In this document: positions 33,391 through 45,976 of the stretch, one piece after another | Layout of the letters: every line of letters begins with the position of its first letter | Position numbering within the stretch: the first letter of the stretch is position 1 | Assembly: GCF_009727055.1 (NCBI RefSeq) | Contig: NC_052349.1 | Coordinates: 46,816,276 to 46,880,275, forward strand | From: Benincasa hispida | Taxonomy: Eukaryota; Streptophyta; Magnoliopsida; Cucurbitales; Cucurbitaceae | DNA: 64,000 nt | Direction: 5' to 3' | Notes under the pieces: model-generated | What the model saw: the letters and a program-made list of their open reading frames with translations, nothing else | Database searches by the model: none | Told to the model about the DNA's origin: nothing | Position numbers and translations under genes: made by a program

Positions 33391-34118
33391 GTCCACAGAG
33401 GTCCGAGCACGAGCTCTAAGGTTTCTTTGACTCGAAGACCATTTCTAGAAAAAGATCTTTTTGTCATTTTTCCTTCGAGACATGACTCACAAGGTGGTAA
33501 AGAGTTGTCTTCTAACATGTTTAGAAGTTCACTTTTAACCAATCTCTCAATCCTGTTCAGATTAATGTGACTAAGTCTCAAGTGCCAAAGATAGGTAGAT
33601 TGAGAAATGTGTTGCCTTTTTCTTTGAGTTTTAGCTATTTTAAACAATTTTGTGTTATATACAGCTTCAACTTTAGATAGTTTTAACTTGTATAAGTTAC
33701 CTTCTAAGTTTACGGAACATATTTGTACACCTCTTTTTGTAATGAACGCTTCATTATGACCAAAATTTACATTGTAAAAACATTCTAACAAACAGGAAAT
33801 AGGTATCAAATTTCTTTTACAAGAAAGTACATAAATAACATTTTCTAAATACAGATATCTATTCCCAAAAGTTAACTTAACCACTCCCACTACTTTTGCT
33901 TAGATATGCTCCTTCAATCTAACTCAGAGAGTAATCTCATCTTCTTCAAGATGCCTCCAGGAACTAGTTTCCTGAGAAGAAAAACAAACATGATCAGTGG
34001 CTTCTAAATCAAATATCAGGTAGAATTTTCATTCTCCACTATACATGTCTCAATGACAAGTAAATCTAATTTACCTCGTTTTTCTTTTTCAAATTTCTTC
34101 TCGGCAAGATATTTAGTG
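33391..34118 (-). pseudogene. Copia A protease and GAG-pre-integrase region
   Basis: 33378-33890 is open (170 codons): LTFGNRYLYLENVIYVLSCK, then LYKLKLSKVEAVYNTKLFK, the HLRLSHINLNRIERLVKS histidine region and CESCLEGKMTKRSF, a pre-integrase HHCC module. The protease part to the right (33890-34060) is degraded; its active-site phrase is no longer readable, while the equivalent in copia B reads WILDSG. Confidence 0.8.
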
Positions 34119-34941
34119 CAATTTCTTTTCCAATGACCATTTTCATTGCAATGGAAACATCTTCCTTTAGCAACTACCTTCTTCCCTTTCTATGCAGCTA
34201 GAGCCTTCCCCCTTCCCAATTTCCTTCTTCTTCTTTTGAATACCTTTATACCTGGAGAAAGAAAGGTCAGCTTTACTCCCAGAAGACGATCCTTTCTGGG
34301 GTTTCCTCTTTTAGGTGGAAGCAACATTTGCTTATGCCTCTGAACCAATATTTTTCAATAAAGATTCGTAAATCTAGAATTCATTGAGATGTGTCGTCAA
34401 GTTGTACTCTATCTTGTTCATCATAGCATTCATTTTGAATTGAAAAAAGCTCTTCGAAGAGACTGCATGATGAATCCAACTTGACTTTTCTCATTCATGA
34501 TGGCTCCATTTACTTCTACAATATTGAAGTGAACCATCATGTTCAAAACATGTTCCCTTACGGAGGTTCCTTTCTTCATTCTGCAGTTGTAAACGAATTT
34601 AATTGTGTCATGCATGGCAGATGTGGACGGTTGTCCAAACAGGCCCTATAAAGAGTCCATGATCTCTCTTGCAGTAGCTAACCTCTCGTGTTTCTTAGAT
34701 AGTACATCTGATATACTGGCTAAAATATAAACCCGAGCCTTCTCATTAGTTCTGACCCATCTATAATACGCATCCCGAACAATTCGATTTGCATTGGGAC
34801 TAGGGGATGGAGGACACTCCTCCGTTAAATGAATCGAAGATCATCTATTACTGGTATCGTTTTGATATTCGACTTCCAAGTTCCGTAATTATCGCTATTA
34901 AGTTTTTCTGAAGCTAGAAGTTGTATAATTAATGTTGACAT
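34119..34941 (-). pseudogene. Copia A gag
   Basis: Start ATG on the minus strand at 34941 (MSTLIIQLLASEKLNSDNYG, then WKSNI), as in the sibling copies. The UBN2-type core includes MHDTIKFVYNCRMKKGTSVR and VEVNGAIMNEKSQVGFIMQS (34430-34615). A knuckle at about 34119-34165 reads CFHCNENGHWKRNC, matching CX2CX4HX4C. Stops and a frameshift split it into pieces. Confidence 0.8.
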
Positions 34942-36847
34942 TACTGAAAAGTAAACAAATTATTAGTGAATTGATTAACTCTAATTTTTAATCCAATTTA
35001 TTAAGCTAATAATAATGTACCTATACTTATTATTCTTTTCCTACGATAATTCTGTGAGTCAACATAGCCCCCACCGAAGTGCAGTCGACTACTCCTTCAC
35101 TGAATCAAGACATTCTTGACTGAATACTAATACCAAAACAACTCTTATCCTTATAGTACTTAGTTACTGTTTATTTGGTCATGAACTAGTTACTGTTTAT
35201 TTGGTCAAGAACTTTACTAACACTTAGTGAGTCTTGTAAGTGTATACCTGTCATTTTCGAATTACAGAGATCGAAATCAAACAAGCCCTCGAAGGAGAAA
35301 CAATTGTTTGAAAATGGACCTAAGTAACCCTATCCATTTCTAGAGTTCACGAGTTCCGAATCCTATGTTACAACCCTCCGAAGGGATCACTGCGGCTAAT
35401 GACTAGCTAGTGTTGCCTCTAAATGAAAGCAGGCGCAACATAGAAATCTCACGATGTGACCTAATGGCAGAGACCGCAGGGCGTGTTGACACACACCCTT
35501 CACCCACTTACTACGAACAACTTCCCCTATTTATCTTGTTATTGACCCATGCAAACATTTTCCAAAGGAAGGTTGCCACAAATAGTAACTCGAAGTCAAG
35601 CATGGATCTCACGGTGTGAAATTATAGAGATATGTGAGCCATAAATAATATATCTCATATATTATTAATCTCCCACTGAAGTGTTCTATTGTATAAAAAT
35701 GTGCACTGACTTGGTTATTAACTGACTAATTTTGTACAACCTAAGTCTAGGTAATTTTTCCTAGTATAACTCTTATACCTAAAATTAATCTATCATGCTA
35801 GGTGATAACCCAATTTTATTACCTTACACCACTTACGCACGCTCATAAAACTAGGGTTATTGACTTAGACGCCAGTTTGATCTCCAGGTAGGAGGTGTTT
35901 CGTAAACTGTCAACTTAAGTAGCCCCAAACTTAGACAAGATCTCCCCGAGTAAGTAAACAACTCTTGTTTTATAAGTAATCGACCTATTTTAACTCTTAT
36001 AAAGAAATCGATTGAATTGCACGGGTTAACCCTAGGTGAGCATGCAATTTATCTTTGTTATAGATTTTAAAAGTCTAGGTTATTTTATAACAATTATAAA
36101 ACAATTATAACAATTATAACCCTAGAACATTCATATATAACATGCTTCCTTAAAGAAAATCAGCTTTAATATAACATTTATATTAAACATGAAAATCTAA
36201 GCATGCATATTGTATACATTATAACACTTATAACATATAACAAATGTATGCCACATGTTTATCCTTTGGTGGGATTTTTTTTAAAAACTATATGACATAC
36301 TTTATGCACACATATTAAAAACAATATCATACATCACATGCATAATACTTAACAACACTAAAGTGGATCAGTTTTGGCATTAAAATAAACAAACAACTAA
36401 ATTATTACATAAAACAGCAAGCCGCTCCCTCGAACCGACTTCAAACTCTTTGAACCAATTCGAACCGACCAAAAACTCCAAAAACCAGGTTGAACCGGTC
36501 AAATTGGCTCAACTAATTCAACCGAACCGGTCTATAACTTTTGGATAGGCTGGTCAATGCGAGTAGGCGAAGTCAATGGGTGGAACCAGATGGACACACG
36601 GGCGATAAACAAGTGAATGGGTTGGGCGCACGGACGGGTCGGGTCGGACACAAAGAAGGCAAAGCGTGCGTGAGCTCCACCGAACCGGGTCGGGTCATCG
36701 GGTTCTCGGGTCTGGGATATAATTTAGGTCTTAGAGCTTTTCTTCACCAAAAAGAAGTTGTCCACTTTGCCAAAACCGAGCAATTATAGCCTAAGAACAA
36801 CTCTAATGACTCTAGCAAATTTACAGACCTTTTGCAGCACATTAATG
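34942..36847 (-). other. Leader of copia A, part 1
   Basis: Long untranslated leader between gag and PBS. No ORF is credible. Recognisable blocks: GAGTCAACATAGCCCCCACC near 35055, a GAACAACTTCCCCTATTTAT block near 35515 (one copy; three in copia C), and CTCCAGGTAGGAGGTGTTTC near 35882. A GC-rich tract at 36420-36720 repeats ACCGG/CCGGT and CGGGTCGGGTCGG. An ORF at 36541-36789 lies in this tract and has no known domain. Confidence 0.6.
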
Positions 36848-38768
36848 TGAAGGTGTTCATATAACACATGTGGAAGCCATTTTAGGATCGGAGGCACTTA
36901 ACTACATCAATTTTAGAAAATGAAAGCATGTTGTCCAAATACCGTAAACAGAGAGCAGAATTTGTACCAACCTTTTTGGAGACCGATTCAGCAACTCCCT
37001 TTGATTCCTTTGCTCATGAACGGTGTGTGGACCACCTCTAATGTCTTCCCTACTATTCTCCGGGCCAAGAACAACTTGTGGGAGTCTATAGAGATAGGGA
37101 ATGGGAAGGGAATACTTGAAGGTTCAAGCTCTAGAGAGATATATGAAGGTAGGTGAGTTTGAGACCAAATTCCAGCAGCATAACAGTATGGAAAATGGTT
37201 GTCTCCAGCTCTCAATCTGATTCTACTTCTACTTATAGAGTGAATCCATGCATCAAGAAGCCTCAAGATGCAAGACACATGGTGGAGATGCAAGCAATAG
37301 TGGATTTTAGGTGTTCATGTAACATTACATGCAAGAGTGCATGGATAAGTTATTTTTCCACTTTGAATCACCATGCATAAGTGGGATTCCAACAAAATCC
37401 ACTATCCTTGATCCAAAATCTGATTTTAGCTTGCATTTTAATTTTAATTTTAATTCTAAATTGAAATTAATTTTTGGTAATTAATTTGAAACTTTTCCAA
37501 TTAATTTCATATGATTAATTTCAATTAATCATTCTAACCTTGTGCAATCCATTATATATGAATCCTTATTCATGTATATAGTATTTAAACACTTTTAAAT
37601 ACTTTATCTCTCATTTAATAATTTAATTCATAATTAAATTATTGTGTCAAACACAATTGATGATAATACCCTTTCCCGATTTGAACGATTCAAAGTTTCC
37701 TATCTAATTGTTCTAGGCTTTATTCCGATATGAGCTAGTAGGGGGACCTAATGGACCTACAGATCATGGGCTCCAACGATTCGACGTTAACCGACTAATC
37801 TCATTAACCAAGCTAACCAACATTCGTTAACTACCGGGACACTCCACTATAGCCCAGTAGGTGCACTCCCCTCACCGTAGATATATTTTTGTCCACTTGA
37901 TATAACCATGTTCAGTAAGTCGATCCTTCATAGGTTGTTCGTAGCTATAGCCGGGTCAAATATTCGTTTTACCCCTATAGTACTTCTTGTTCCTTAAGTT
38001 CCACTAATCCTCTAATGAACAATCGGTTTGTGGTCCAACCATCAAACCTAAGTCTCTCTCGAGCTAAGGAGAGGATGGAGCCCCTTGTTCAAGTCCTGGA
38101 GTTAGTACTTAAGGGAACAACCTCTCTACTATCCCTGAAATGGGTAGGAGTGAATTTCGTCTTGTGAGACTATGTCCCCAGCTATCTATCCAATCTTATC
38201 CCAAAAATGGTAGGCTTGTTGAGTCGGCGATATCTGGCCACTCTCACTCTTGCAGGTCAAAGGATAATCTCGTATAAACAGAAGTTCATAGTTAGCTCAG
38301 GATTAAGATCGAGTTACTTAGGTTATCTTGTGAAATAGTCAGTTTCTTCAGTAAACGGCGTTATAAATAGAAAGTGACTAATTTTGCGATCCTGTCTTAT
38401 GCAAACTCATTGCATAGGATGCCTCCACTCACATGTCTCTACATGAACGATTTAGGATCTCATCGTTTGTACTTAATACAAAGTGGGCTGCGTTCATAGT
38501 GTCCCCAGGATAAGATACCCAACCCTATCCTTATACTATAAACAGTTTTGGCTATATACTTGGACTTGAGCCTATGATATTTCTCTACATATAGTTGGAG
38601 TATTCATGTTATAGCCAAGGATCTTAGTTTATTGAATTTAGGTTAGATATTCGCAACTTACATATTCAATAACATCTTTTACTGAATAACCTCAATAACG
38701 TCTTTATTGGAAATAGAATATGTTTAATGATTTACAAACTACGAGTTTATAGGACATTAAACCCAACA
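36848..38768 (-). mobile_element. Copia-type solo LTR with perfect TSD
   Basis: 1921 bp. Left end TGAAGGTGTTCATATAAC, right end AAACCCAACA, so on the minus strand it runs TGTTGGGTTTAATG to GAACACCTTCA. Both flanks are TAATG (36843-36847 and 38769-38773), a perfect 5-bp target-site duplication. It sits inside the leader of copia A. Related in sequence to the other copia LTRs but a distinct subfamily. Confidence 0.85.
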
Positions 38769-38915
38769 TAATGCTCATAAACATGTGAGCAATTACAAAT
38801 TTCAATAACAAATTAATAGAAAACTAATGCCAAAACTGTAATGTATCCACTTTAGTCAACCAAACATTCATCATATGAATAACACCCACCAAATGCAATA
38901 GAACATTATAAACAT
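38769..38915 (-). other. Leader of copia A, part 2
   Basis: Continuation of the untranslated leader up to the PBS. AT-rich, no ORF. Similar in position and composition to 52860-53010 of copia C. Confidence 0.6.
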
Positions 38916-38927
38916 GCTCTGATACCA
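38916..38927 (-). other. Copia A PBS, initiator tRNA-Met type
   Basis: The plus strand reads GCTCTGATACCA, so the minus strand reads TGGTATCAGAGC, an exact tRNA-Met PBS, two bases from the LTR end at 38930. Confidence 0.9.
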
Positions 38928-38929
38928 AT

Positions 38930-41900
38930 TGTTGGAATATAAAAATAGCATGCACGGCGGAAGCAAAGATCGATAACGTTCTAATTACAATAAACTAAGT
39001 ATAAGCATTCAAAAAAGGTTAGAAAATAAAACCTTTGTAGAATCCACTGTAATCTTCCTCTCCGTGCTTGATCGACACCACCAATAGAAAATCCTCGCTA
39101 TTCTCCGGTTGAAGAACACAATTGTGGGGACCGTTTTGTTGGTGAAAGCTAGGGAATTTCACTCTAGTAAAAAGAAGAGTAAAGGAGATTTTCTGGAAGA
39201 GGTTATTTTAATATTCAAGGAAGCATTAGTTCTTACATATTTGAAAAACAAAACTATTTAAAGACAAAATACATGCAAAATCCCATCTTGCATATCTTCC
39301 ACCTCAAACTCCACTAGCATGAAATCTCTAGGTATCAAACTTTGGAAGAGGCACTTAAAAAACCACTTAGTTAGAGGGAAAATCCAACAATTGGATTTTT
39401 TTACTAACTAATTTTTTTATTAAAATAAATTTTATAATAAAATAATTTTTGACAAAAATATGAAATACTATTTTCATATTTTAGAAGTTATTTAATTAAA
39501 ATATTTTTAATTGAATAAAAAAATTTAATATCACATATTAAATTTTCTTTGACACCTAGCTTTTGATTAATCACATTAATCAATTTTCAAACACTTTCAT
39601 GCTAATATTTTATTTAAAACATAATCTCCAAAAATAATTAATTACATAAATGTAAATTATATCTCATATAAAATACAATTTTCCCTAAAGACTGAATTTG
39701 AACATTTCAAATTCTCACTTCACCTAGTTCTTCAATTTTGTCTGTAGTGAGCTAGCAAGGAGACCCGATGGACCTACAGATCATGGGCTCCAACAATCTG
39801 AGACTAACCGGTCAAACTCTTTGACCTAGTTAATCAATATAAGTCAACTAAAAGAACTGTCCACTATAGCCTATAGTTGCACTCCTCTCACTGTAGATAT
39901 ATTATGTGTCCATTTGATATAACCGTCATCGATAAGTTGATCCTTCACAGGTTGTTAGTAACCTTAGTTATGTCACTTATCGTTTTACTTCTGAGTTACT
40001 GATGACGGGAAATTAGATGTCAAACTACTCAACAACTAAAATCCCTTGGACACAATATGCAATGCATGTTCTTAAGGTATGTGTTGATTGTCATGCGTCG
40101 ATGGTCATGCGTTGGAATGCCTATGCGTTAACGAATGTATGCGATGACCATGCATCCTGTCACAAGTTTTCTTGCGCTCACACCAACTATAACGCAAACG
40201 CAAGTTTCTCGGGTGATCCGAGGTCGAACACAGGGACTTGTAGCAAAATGAATGCGGTAATGTGCATGAGGCAGTTTAAATAAAAGAATGATGGAGGGGT
40301 TTCTACACTAACACTACTCCTACTCTTAGCTAACAGACAACGCAATGAGGATATGCATGAGAGGTAGAGACACGACAACTCTTAACATGAAACAAATGAA
40401 TGGGAAAATAGATAAAATGCGGAGATATCTTCATTGCAACTCTTAAGAGTGACCGCAAGGGTAATCTTAGTCAACGCAAGCCATGCTGTCATTCTACACA
40501 CACTTGAACCTAACTCTAGGACGTATACGGTATATATACAATATTATCGAGAAGCCTATACCTGCCTAAACCCCTATAACCCGCTCATGAGCTCTCGTCA
40601 CATGAACGTGATGGCCGCATATCACACCTTATCCTACTTCCTGGACGCATGCAATATCCTATCCGTAGGGTGCATACGCTATGTGAAAGCAAACAGAACT
40701 TATCTCTAAGATCCCCATTCTTGCTTATGTGTTCCAATCCGCTCTTCCGAGTCTTAGATTTGGGTTTTAGACTACTTTCCCAAGTAAGCCTAAGTGATGA
40801 ATGAAGCGCTCATAGAACAAGGTAACCGCATGAACTTTGTTGACCTAAGATTGTTCCTATCCCTAGTGAACAATGACTTACATTGCTTAATGCGACCAAC
40901 CACTTACCCTCCCCGGGCAGTTAGTTGTTGCTGACTTTACTCATAGACAAGTGTTGCGTTAGCCTATAGACAGGCGTTGCTACAGCTTCACACTAAGCAA
41001 ATAAGGTTTACTCACACACTCATGCAAGCACACCTTTCGGTGGTTTGCTACATGCTTCATATCCTTAATCCACATGACTAAGTATGCGATACTCAAGCAA
41101 TCTCACTAAGTGATGCAATGAAAGTAAAGATGCTAAGTAAAGAATATGGAGATGGAATCGAAGGAAATATAGAAATGTATTGAACATAAAATGTATTAAA
41201 ATTCCAAAATGTAGTATAATACAATATAAGAAAAAGAAGGGAAAATGGAATGACCGGCTAGAAGCAAAGACTTGCTTCTAGCGGATGTGTGTCAAGGCTG
41301 TCAGTGGTGCCATGGATGGGTGGTGGAGCTGACTCTCTCGAGATCTAGCTCCAGTCGAAGGCTCCAATCGTCACTCAGAATGGATGAAGGAGGTGGAGAA
41401 CTCTTAAGTGTCTTCTCACGCATTTGTCTGGATCACAAGGATCTGCCTTAGGAGAACCTCGGGTGAAAACCTTGGATACTTGAATTTCTACTCATCGGCT
41501 TCTTTATATAGAGCCTGGATTGCTGACAGCATTAATGGACTGCTCTAATTCTGACATTTGGCGCATTTAGTCCTTCTGAATCTCTGCCGCTAATTGCGTG
41601 GTAGGTGAAATGTCAACATCGTCTTTTGATTTTCTCGAGGTAGATACGTTGATGCATTCATCCCACCAACCTTGCGTTGATCCCATTAGTGGGCTTTATC
41701 GTGTAGCCCAATCATGCAGTGACCGCATTCGCTTAGTACCGCAACTCTACACAATGACCCTAATCGCTTGACGCGCGCAACTCCCATGCGATGGACGTAT
41801 ACGGCTGATCATCGCAACATCCATGCGTTGATCGAATGTGTTCGCCTTTGCGATGGAGAGTTTCTCCGTATGCGATCGTCTATGCGGTGGTCCGGTTTTC

Positions 41901-42853
41901 GCGTTTGCATCCACTTCCTGCATTAGCTACAAAAATAGAACATTGAATGAATAATAATGGGTTAGCCGAGATTCATCATGCTGAACGACACAAGCTCTCT
42001 TTCTTATGAATTCCTAGCATAATTGCCGCATATTCTGCTTAACAGCCTTCATAATTCTAAGTAAAAGGCCTAAGATGACATGCATTTCTACATGTCATCA
42101 GTTACATCTTTTCTTCTTAAGTACCACTATCCCTCTAATGAATAATTGATTTAGGATCCTAATCACTAAATCCATTCCCTTTCATGAGAGGATGGGGCCC
42201 CTTGTTTAAGACCCTGGATCAGCCCTTAAGGGAACAACCTTTCTACTATCCTTAATATTGGTAGGAGTGAATTCCATCTTGCCTAGTCTTATCCCTGAAA
42301 TAGGAGGCATATTAAGCAGCGCTTTTGAGCTTACCCTCACCTATGCAGATCAAGGGACAATCCCGAATAAACAGGTGTTCATAGACAGCTCAGGATTTAG
42401 ATCATGTTATTTAGGTCATCAAGAAGTGAAATTAATAAGTGTTAATAGGAAACGATATTAATAGGTAACAGTGATTATTTTGTGGTCAATCTTACATAAT
42501 CTCATCGTGTAGAATACCACCGCTCACATGTCTCTACATGAATAAACTGATCACATTGTTTATGGCACTTTACAATATTTGTAACAATCATAAAGCGGGT
42601 CGTATTCAATAGTATCCTCAGAAATAGGTACCAACCTAATCCAAGTACCATAGACTATTTAGGCTATTTTACTCAAACTTGATCCAGTTTATGTCTCCAC
42701 ATAAAGTCCAAGTATTCATTACAATAGCCAAGGGTTTATAATTTATTGGATTTACAGTTATCATTTCATTTTCATTCAACAACATTTATTTGAATAAACT
42801 TCATATATGTTTACTGTTTACAAACTACAAGTTTTAGGGCATACAACCCAACA
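38930..42853 (-). mobile_element. Shared LTR: 5' LTR of copia A and 3' LTR of copia B
   Basis: Net 1818 bp without the Athila insertion at 40000-42100. Its left end adjoins the PBS of copia A. Its right end (GCATACAACCCAACA) adjoins a PPT-like block (AGTGGAAGTT on the minus strand) and the RNase H of copia B. One LTR thus serves two internal regions, an LTR-internal-LTR-internal arrangement. It is similar over its whole length to 27709-29532. Confidence 0.85.
40000..42100 (-). mobile_element. Athila-family solo LTR with perfect TSD in a copia LTR
   Basis: 2101 bp, flanked on both sides by GTTAC (39995-39999 and 42101-42105). The minus strand begins TGATGACATGTAGAAATGC and ends TTTCCCGTCATCA. 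Rejoining the flanks restores the copia LTR as seen at 28720-28790. Internal phrases (the CCCTGTGTTCGACCTCGG block, GCG-rich GATCG tracts near 41700-41900) match the other Athila LTRs. ORFs at 40017-40709 are LTR noise. Confidence 0.9.
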
Positions 42854-43380
42854 AACTTCCACTTGGACTAAAACTCCTAGTGGGTTATAATAAAGTTGAG
42901 TACTGTGAGAGAAATCTAAATACAATAAACTAGGGTATCCCATACCCACAATTTATCCCACTTGCCCTATTTATTCTACACGTAGTTCTAAACTCTTCAG
43001 ATGACCCTCGAAAATCTTAGCCGAGGGGGCCTTTGTAAATGAATCAACAATATTGTGCTCAGAACTATTTATCTCATAATAACGTCTCCTCTCAGCACGA
43101 TCTCTCTAATGAGATGATATGTGCACTCAATATGTTTCCCACGCTTATGGCTTCTAGGCTTTTTGGAGTTCGCTACTGTCCCACTATTATCGTAATACAA
43201 AGTGATTGGAAGATGTATGTCTGGAACAACATCCAGATCAGCTAGAAACTTCCTAAGCCATACTGCTTCCTTGGCTGCTTCACATGCAACAACATATTCT
43301 ACTTCCATTGTGGAGTCTGCAATGCAGCTCTGCTTAATACTTCTCCACACTATTGCTCCTATATCTATAGGTCTACACCT
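42854..43380 (-). pseudogene. Copia B RNase H end
   Basis: 43069-43350 is open (93 codons): MWRSIKQSCIADSTMEVEYV, ACEAAKEAVWLRKFLADLDV, TLYYDNSGTVANSKKPRSHK. The Cys of the YCDNS phrase is Tyr here. The segment between it and the LTR carries the decayed pol end. RT is missing: MWRS joins directly to the RT entry region near 43370. Confidence 0.8.
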
Positions 43381-44480
43381 TCCCCGTAGGGTCTCTTTTA
43401 CGTTTGTAGATCCACTTACAACTAATAGGTCTTACCTCATCAGGTTTATCTACAAGTTCCCAAACTAGAATAAAGTATATAGACTCTATTTCAAGGTCCA
43501 TGGTTTTGATCCACTGATCTCGATCAACATCATCTATTGCTTGTTATAAGTTAATGGATCCTCTAAGACATCATCAGGTATGGTGACTTCGGTTTCAGGT
43601 ATGGTTTTAGTTAGACATCATCAGCAGTCAGGCTGTCCCACAACCCTCCCACTACATCGAGGCTCTCTCCACACTTGAGTAGGATGTGATGGACTATATG
43701 TGCTTGATCTATCAACGACTCTTATTGATAAGCGAGCCTGATCAACAATTTTTGTTGATCCATTTGTAGCATCTTTTGAAATCTCTTCCAATACCAGTTT
43801 ACTGTGGGGTTTATAATCTTATGTGTGGTCTGCCTCTAGGATTGTGGCATTTGTCGATACTATTACCTTATCATCATGAGGATCATAAAATTGACCACCT
43901 CTTGTTCCTTTAGGGTAACCAACAAATAAGCATAATTTTGAACGATGTTCCAATTTCTTTGGATTTCACACCAACACATGTGTCGGGCAACCCTAGATCC
44001 GGAAATGATGCAAACTAACTTTACACCCTGTCCATAACTCATAAGGTGTTTCTTAAACACTCTTAGAGGGAATGTTATTCAATGTAAGTTGCAGTCTCTA
44101 CTGTATATCCCCAGAACGAGTTAGGCAACCGAGCATAACTCATCATGGACTGAACCATGTCTAACAAGGTTCTGTTTCTTCGTTCAGATACACCATTCTG
44201 CTGAGGCGTTCTCGGTGTAGAGAATTGTGACTGAATTCCATGTTCTATCATATAGTACTGGAATTTTAAGTCTAAATACTCCCCACTTCGATCTGATCGA
44301 ACTATCTTAATAGATTTACCTAATTGGTTCTCAACCTCAGTCTTAAATTCCTTGAACTTTTCAAGAGCTTCAGACTTTTAATGAATTAGGTAAATGTAAC
44401 CGTACCTTGAATAATCATCAATAAAGCTAATGAAATATTCATAACTTCCCTGTGCTTTAACACTTATTGGTCCACAAAGG
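43381..44480 (-). pseudogene. Copia B integrase and RT entry remnants
   Basis: RT entry phrases (KWIYKRKRD-like, DDVDRDQWIKTMDLE-like) lie at 43381-43600. The integrase end is at 43863-44060, with the catalytic core in broken frame further right; the plus-strand complement of a QNGVSER-type phrase is near 44190-44215. Sequence is close to copia A but with different breaks. The RT palm and RNase H start are deleted. Confidence 0.7.
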
Positions 44481-45113
44481 TCAGAATGCACGAGCTGTAA
44501 GGTTTATTTGTCTCGAAGACCTTTTCCAGAAAAAAGATCTTTTTGTCATTTTTCCTTCGAGACATGACTCACAAGGTGTCAAAGAGTTATCTTCTAAAAG
44601 TCCACTTTTAACCAATATCTCAATCCTATTGAGATTAATGTGACCAAGTCTCAAGTGTCGAAGATAGGTACTTTTCGAAATGTGTTGCCTTTTTCTTTGA
44701 GTTTCAGCTGTTTTAAACATTTCTATGCTATATACAGCTTCAACTTTAGATGGCTTTAACTTGTATAAGTTACCTTCTAAGTTTGTGGAACATATTTGTA
44801 CACCTCATTTTGTAATGAACGCTTCATTATGACCAAAATTTACATTGTACAAATGTTCCAACAAACAGAAAATAGATACCAAATTTTTTTTACAAGAAAG
44901 TACATAAAGAATATTTTCTAAATACAGATATCTATTCCCAAAACTTAACTTTACCGCTCCCACTATTTTTGCTGAGATACTCTCCCCTGATTCAACCCAG
45001 AGAGTAATCTCATCTTCTTCAAGCTGCCTCCAGGAACTAGTTTCCTGAGAAGAAAAATAAACATGATTAGTGAACCCTGAATCCAATATCCAGGTAGAAT
45101 CTTCATTCTCCAC
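44481..45113 (-). pseudogene. Copia B protease and GAG-pre-integrase
   Basis: 44805-45113 is open (102 codons) and starts MENEDSTWILDSGFTNHVYF. The protease active-site phrase is Asp-Ser-Gly with Phe-Thr-Asn in place of the usual Ala/Cys-Thr/Ser-Asp/His. Then LSFGNRYLYLENILYVLSCK. 44481-44720 carries TYLRHLRLGHINLNRIEILV and CESCLEGKMTKRSF. A break near 44800 separates them. Confidence 0.8.
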
Positions 45114-45149
45114 TATACATGTCTCAATAACTAGTATATCTAATTTACC

Positions 45150-45976
45150 TTATTTTTCTTTTTTAGCTTTCTTCTCTACAAGATATTTAGGGCAATTTCT
45201 TTTCCAATGACCATTTTCATTGCAATGGAAAAATTTTCCTTTAGCAACTACCTTCTTCCCTTTCTGTGTAGTTAGAGCCTTCCCATTCCTAGTTTCCTTC
45301 TTCTTATTTTGAATACTTTTATTCTTAGAGAAAGAAAGGCCAGATTTACTCCCAGAAGACGATCTTTCTAGGGTTTCCTCTTTGAGGTAGGGCAACATTT
45401 GCTTTTGCCTTTGATCCTTTATTTTTCAAAAAGTATTCGTAAATCTGAAGTTCGTTTAGATGATTCGCCAGGTTGTACTCTATCTTAGTCATCATAGCAT
45501 TCTTTTTTATGAATCCAACTTGACTCTTCTCATTCATGACATTCACATCTGCAATATTGAAGTGAACCATCATGTTCAAAACATGTTCCTTTACGGATGT
45601 TCCTTCCTTCATTCTGCAGTTGTAACAAAATTTAATTTTGTCATGCATGGCAGATGTGGACGGTTGTCCAAATAGGCCCTGCAAAGAGTCCATGATCTCT
45701 CTTGCAGTAGCTAACCTCTCATGTTTCTTAGACAGTGGATCAGGTATGCTGGCTAAAATATATATAAACCCGAGCCTTCTTATTAGCTTTGACCCATCTG
45801 TCATACGCATCTCGAACTGTTCAGTTTACGTTGGGATTAGGGGATGGAGGTCACTCCTTCGTTAAAACGAATTGGAGATCATCTTACTAGTATCGTATTG
45901 ATATTTGACTTCTAAGTTTTGTAATTGTCGCTGCATGTTTTTCTAATGCTAGCAGTTCTATAATTGATATTGTCAT
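45150..45976 (-). pseudogene. Copia B gag
   Basis: Probable start ATG at 45976. 45346-45810 is open (154 codons) with RREIMDSLQGLFGQ-type, MHDKIKFCYNCRMKEGTSVK and VHFNIADVNVMNEKSQVGFI phrases. 45150-45398 holds the basic tail and a knuckle FFHCNENGHWKRNC, whose first Cys is Phe. The N terminus is frameshifted. Confidence 0.8.

Noticed and set aside
36541..36789. 82-codon Gly/Arg-rich ORF as a small host gene
   Set aside because: Falls in the GC-rich leader tract of copia A, with tandem CGGGTCGGG words; no sibling conservation seen.
38916..38927. tRNA-Met gene
   Set aside because: Only the 12-nt complement of the tRNA 3' end is present; it is a PBS beside an LTR, as at 7945 and 53011.
41700..41900. 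CG-rich GATCG tract as a CpG island or promoter of a host gene
   Set aside because: Same CG-rich words occur in all Athila LTRs of the window (for example 12340-12540, 61310-61500).
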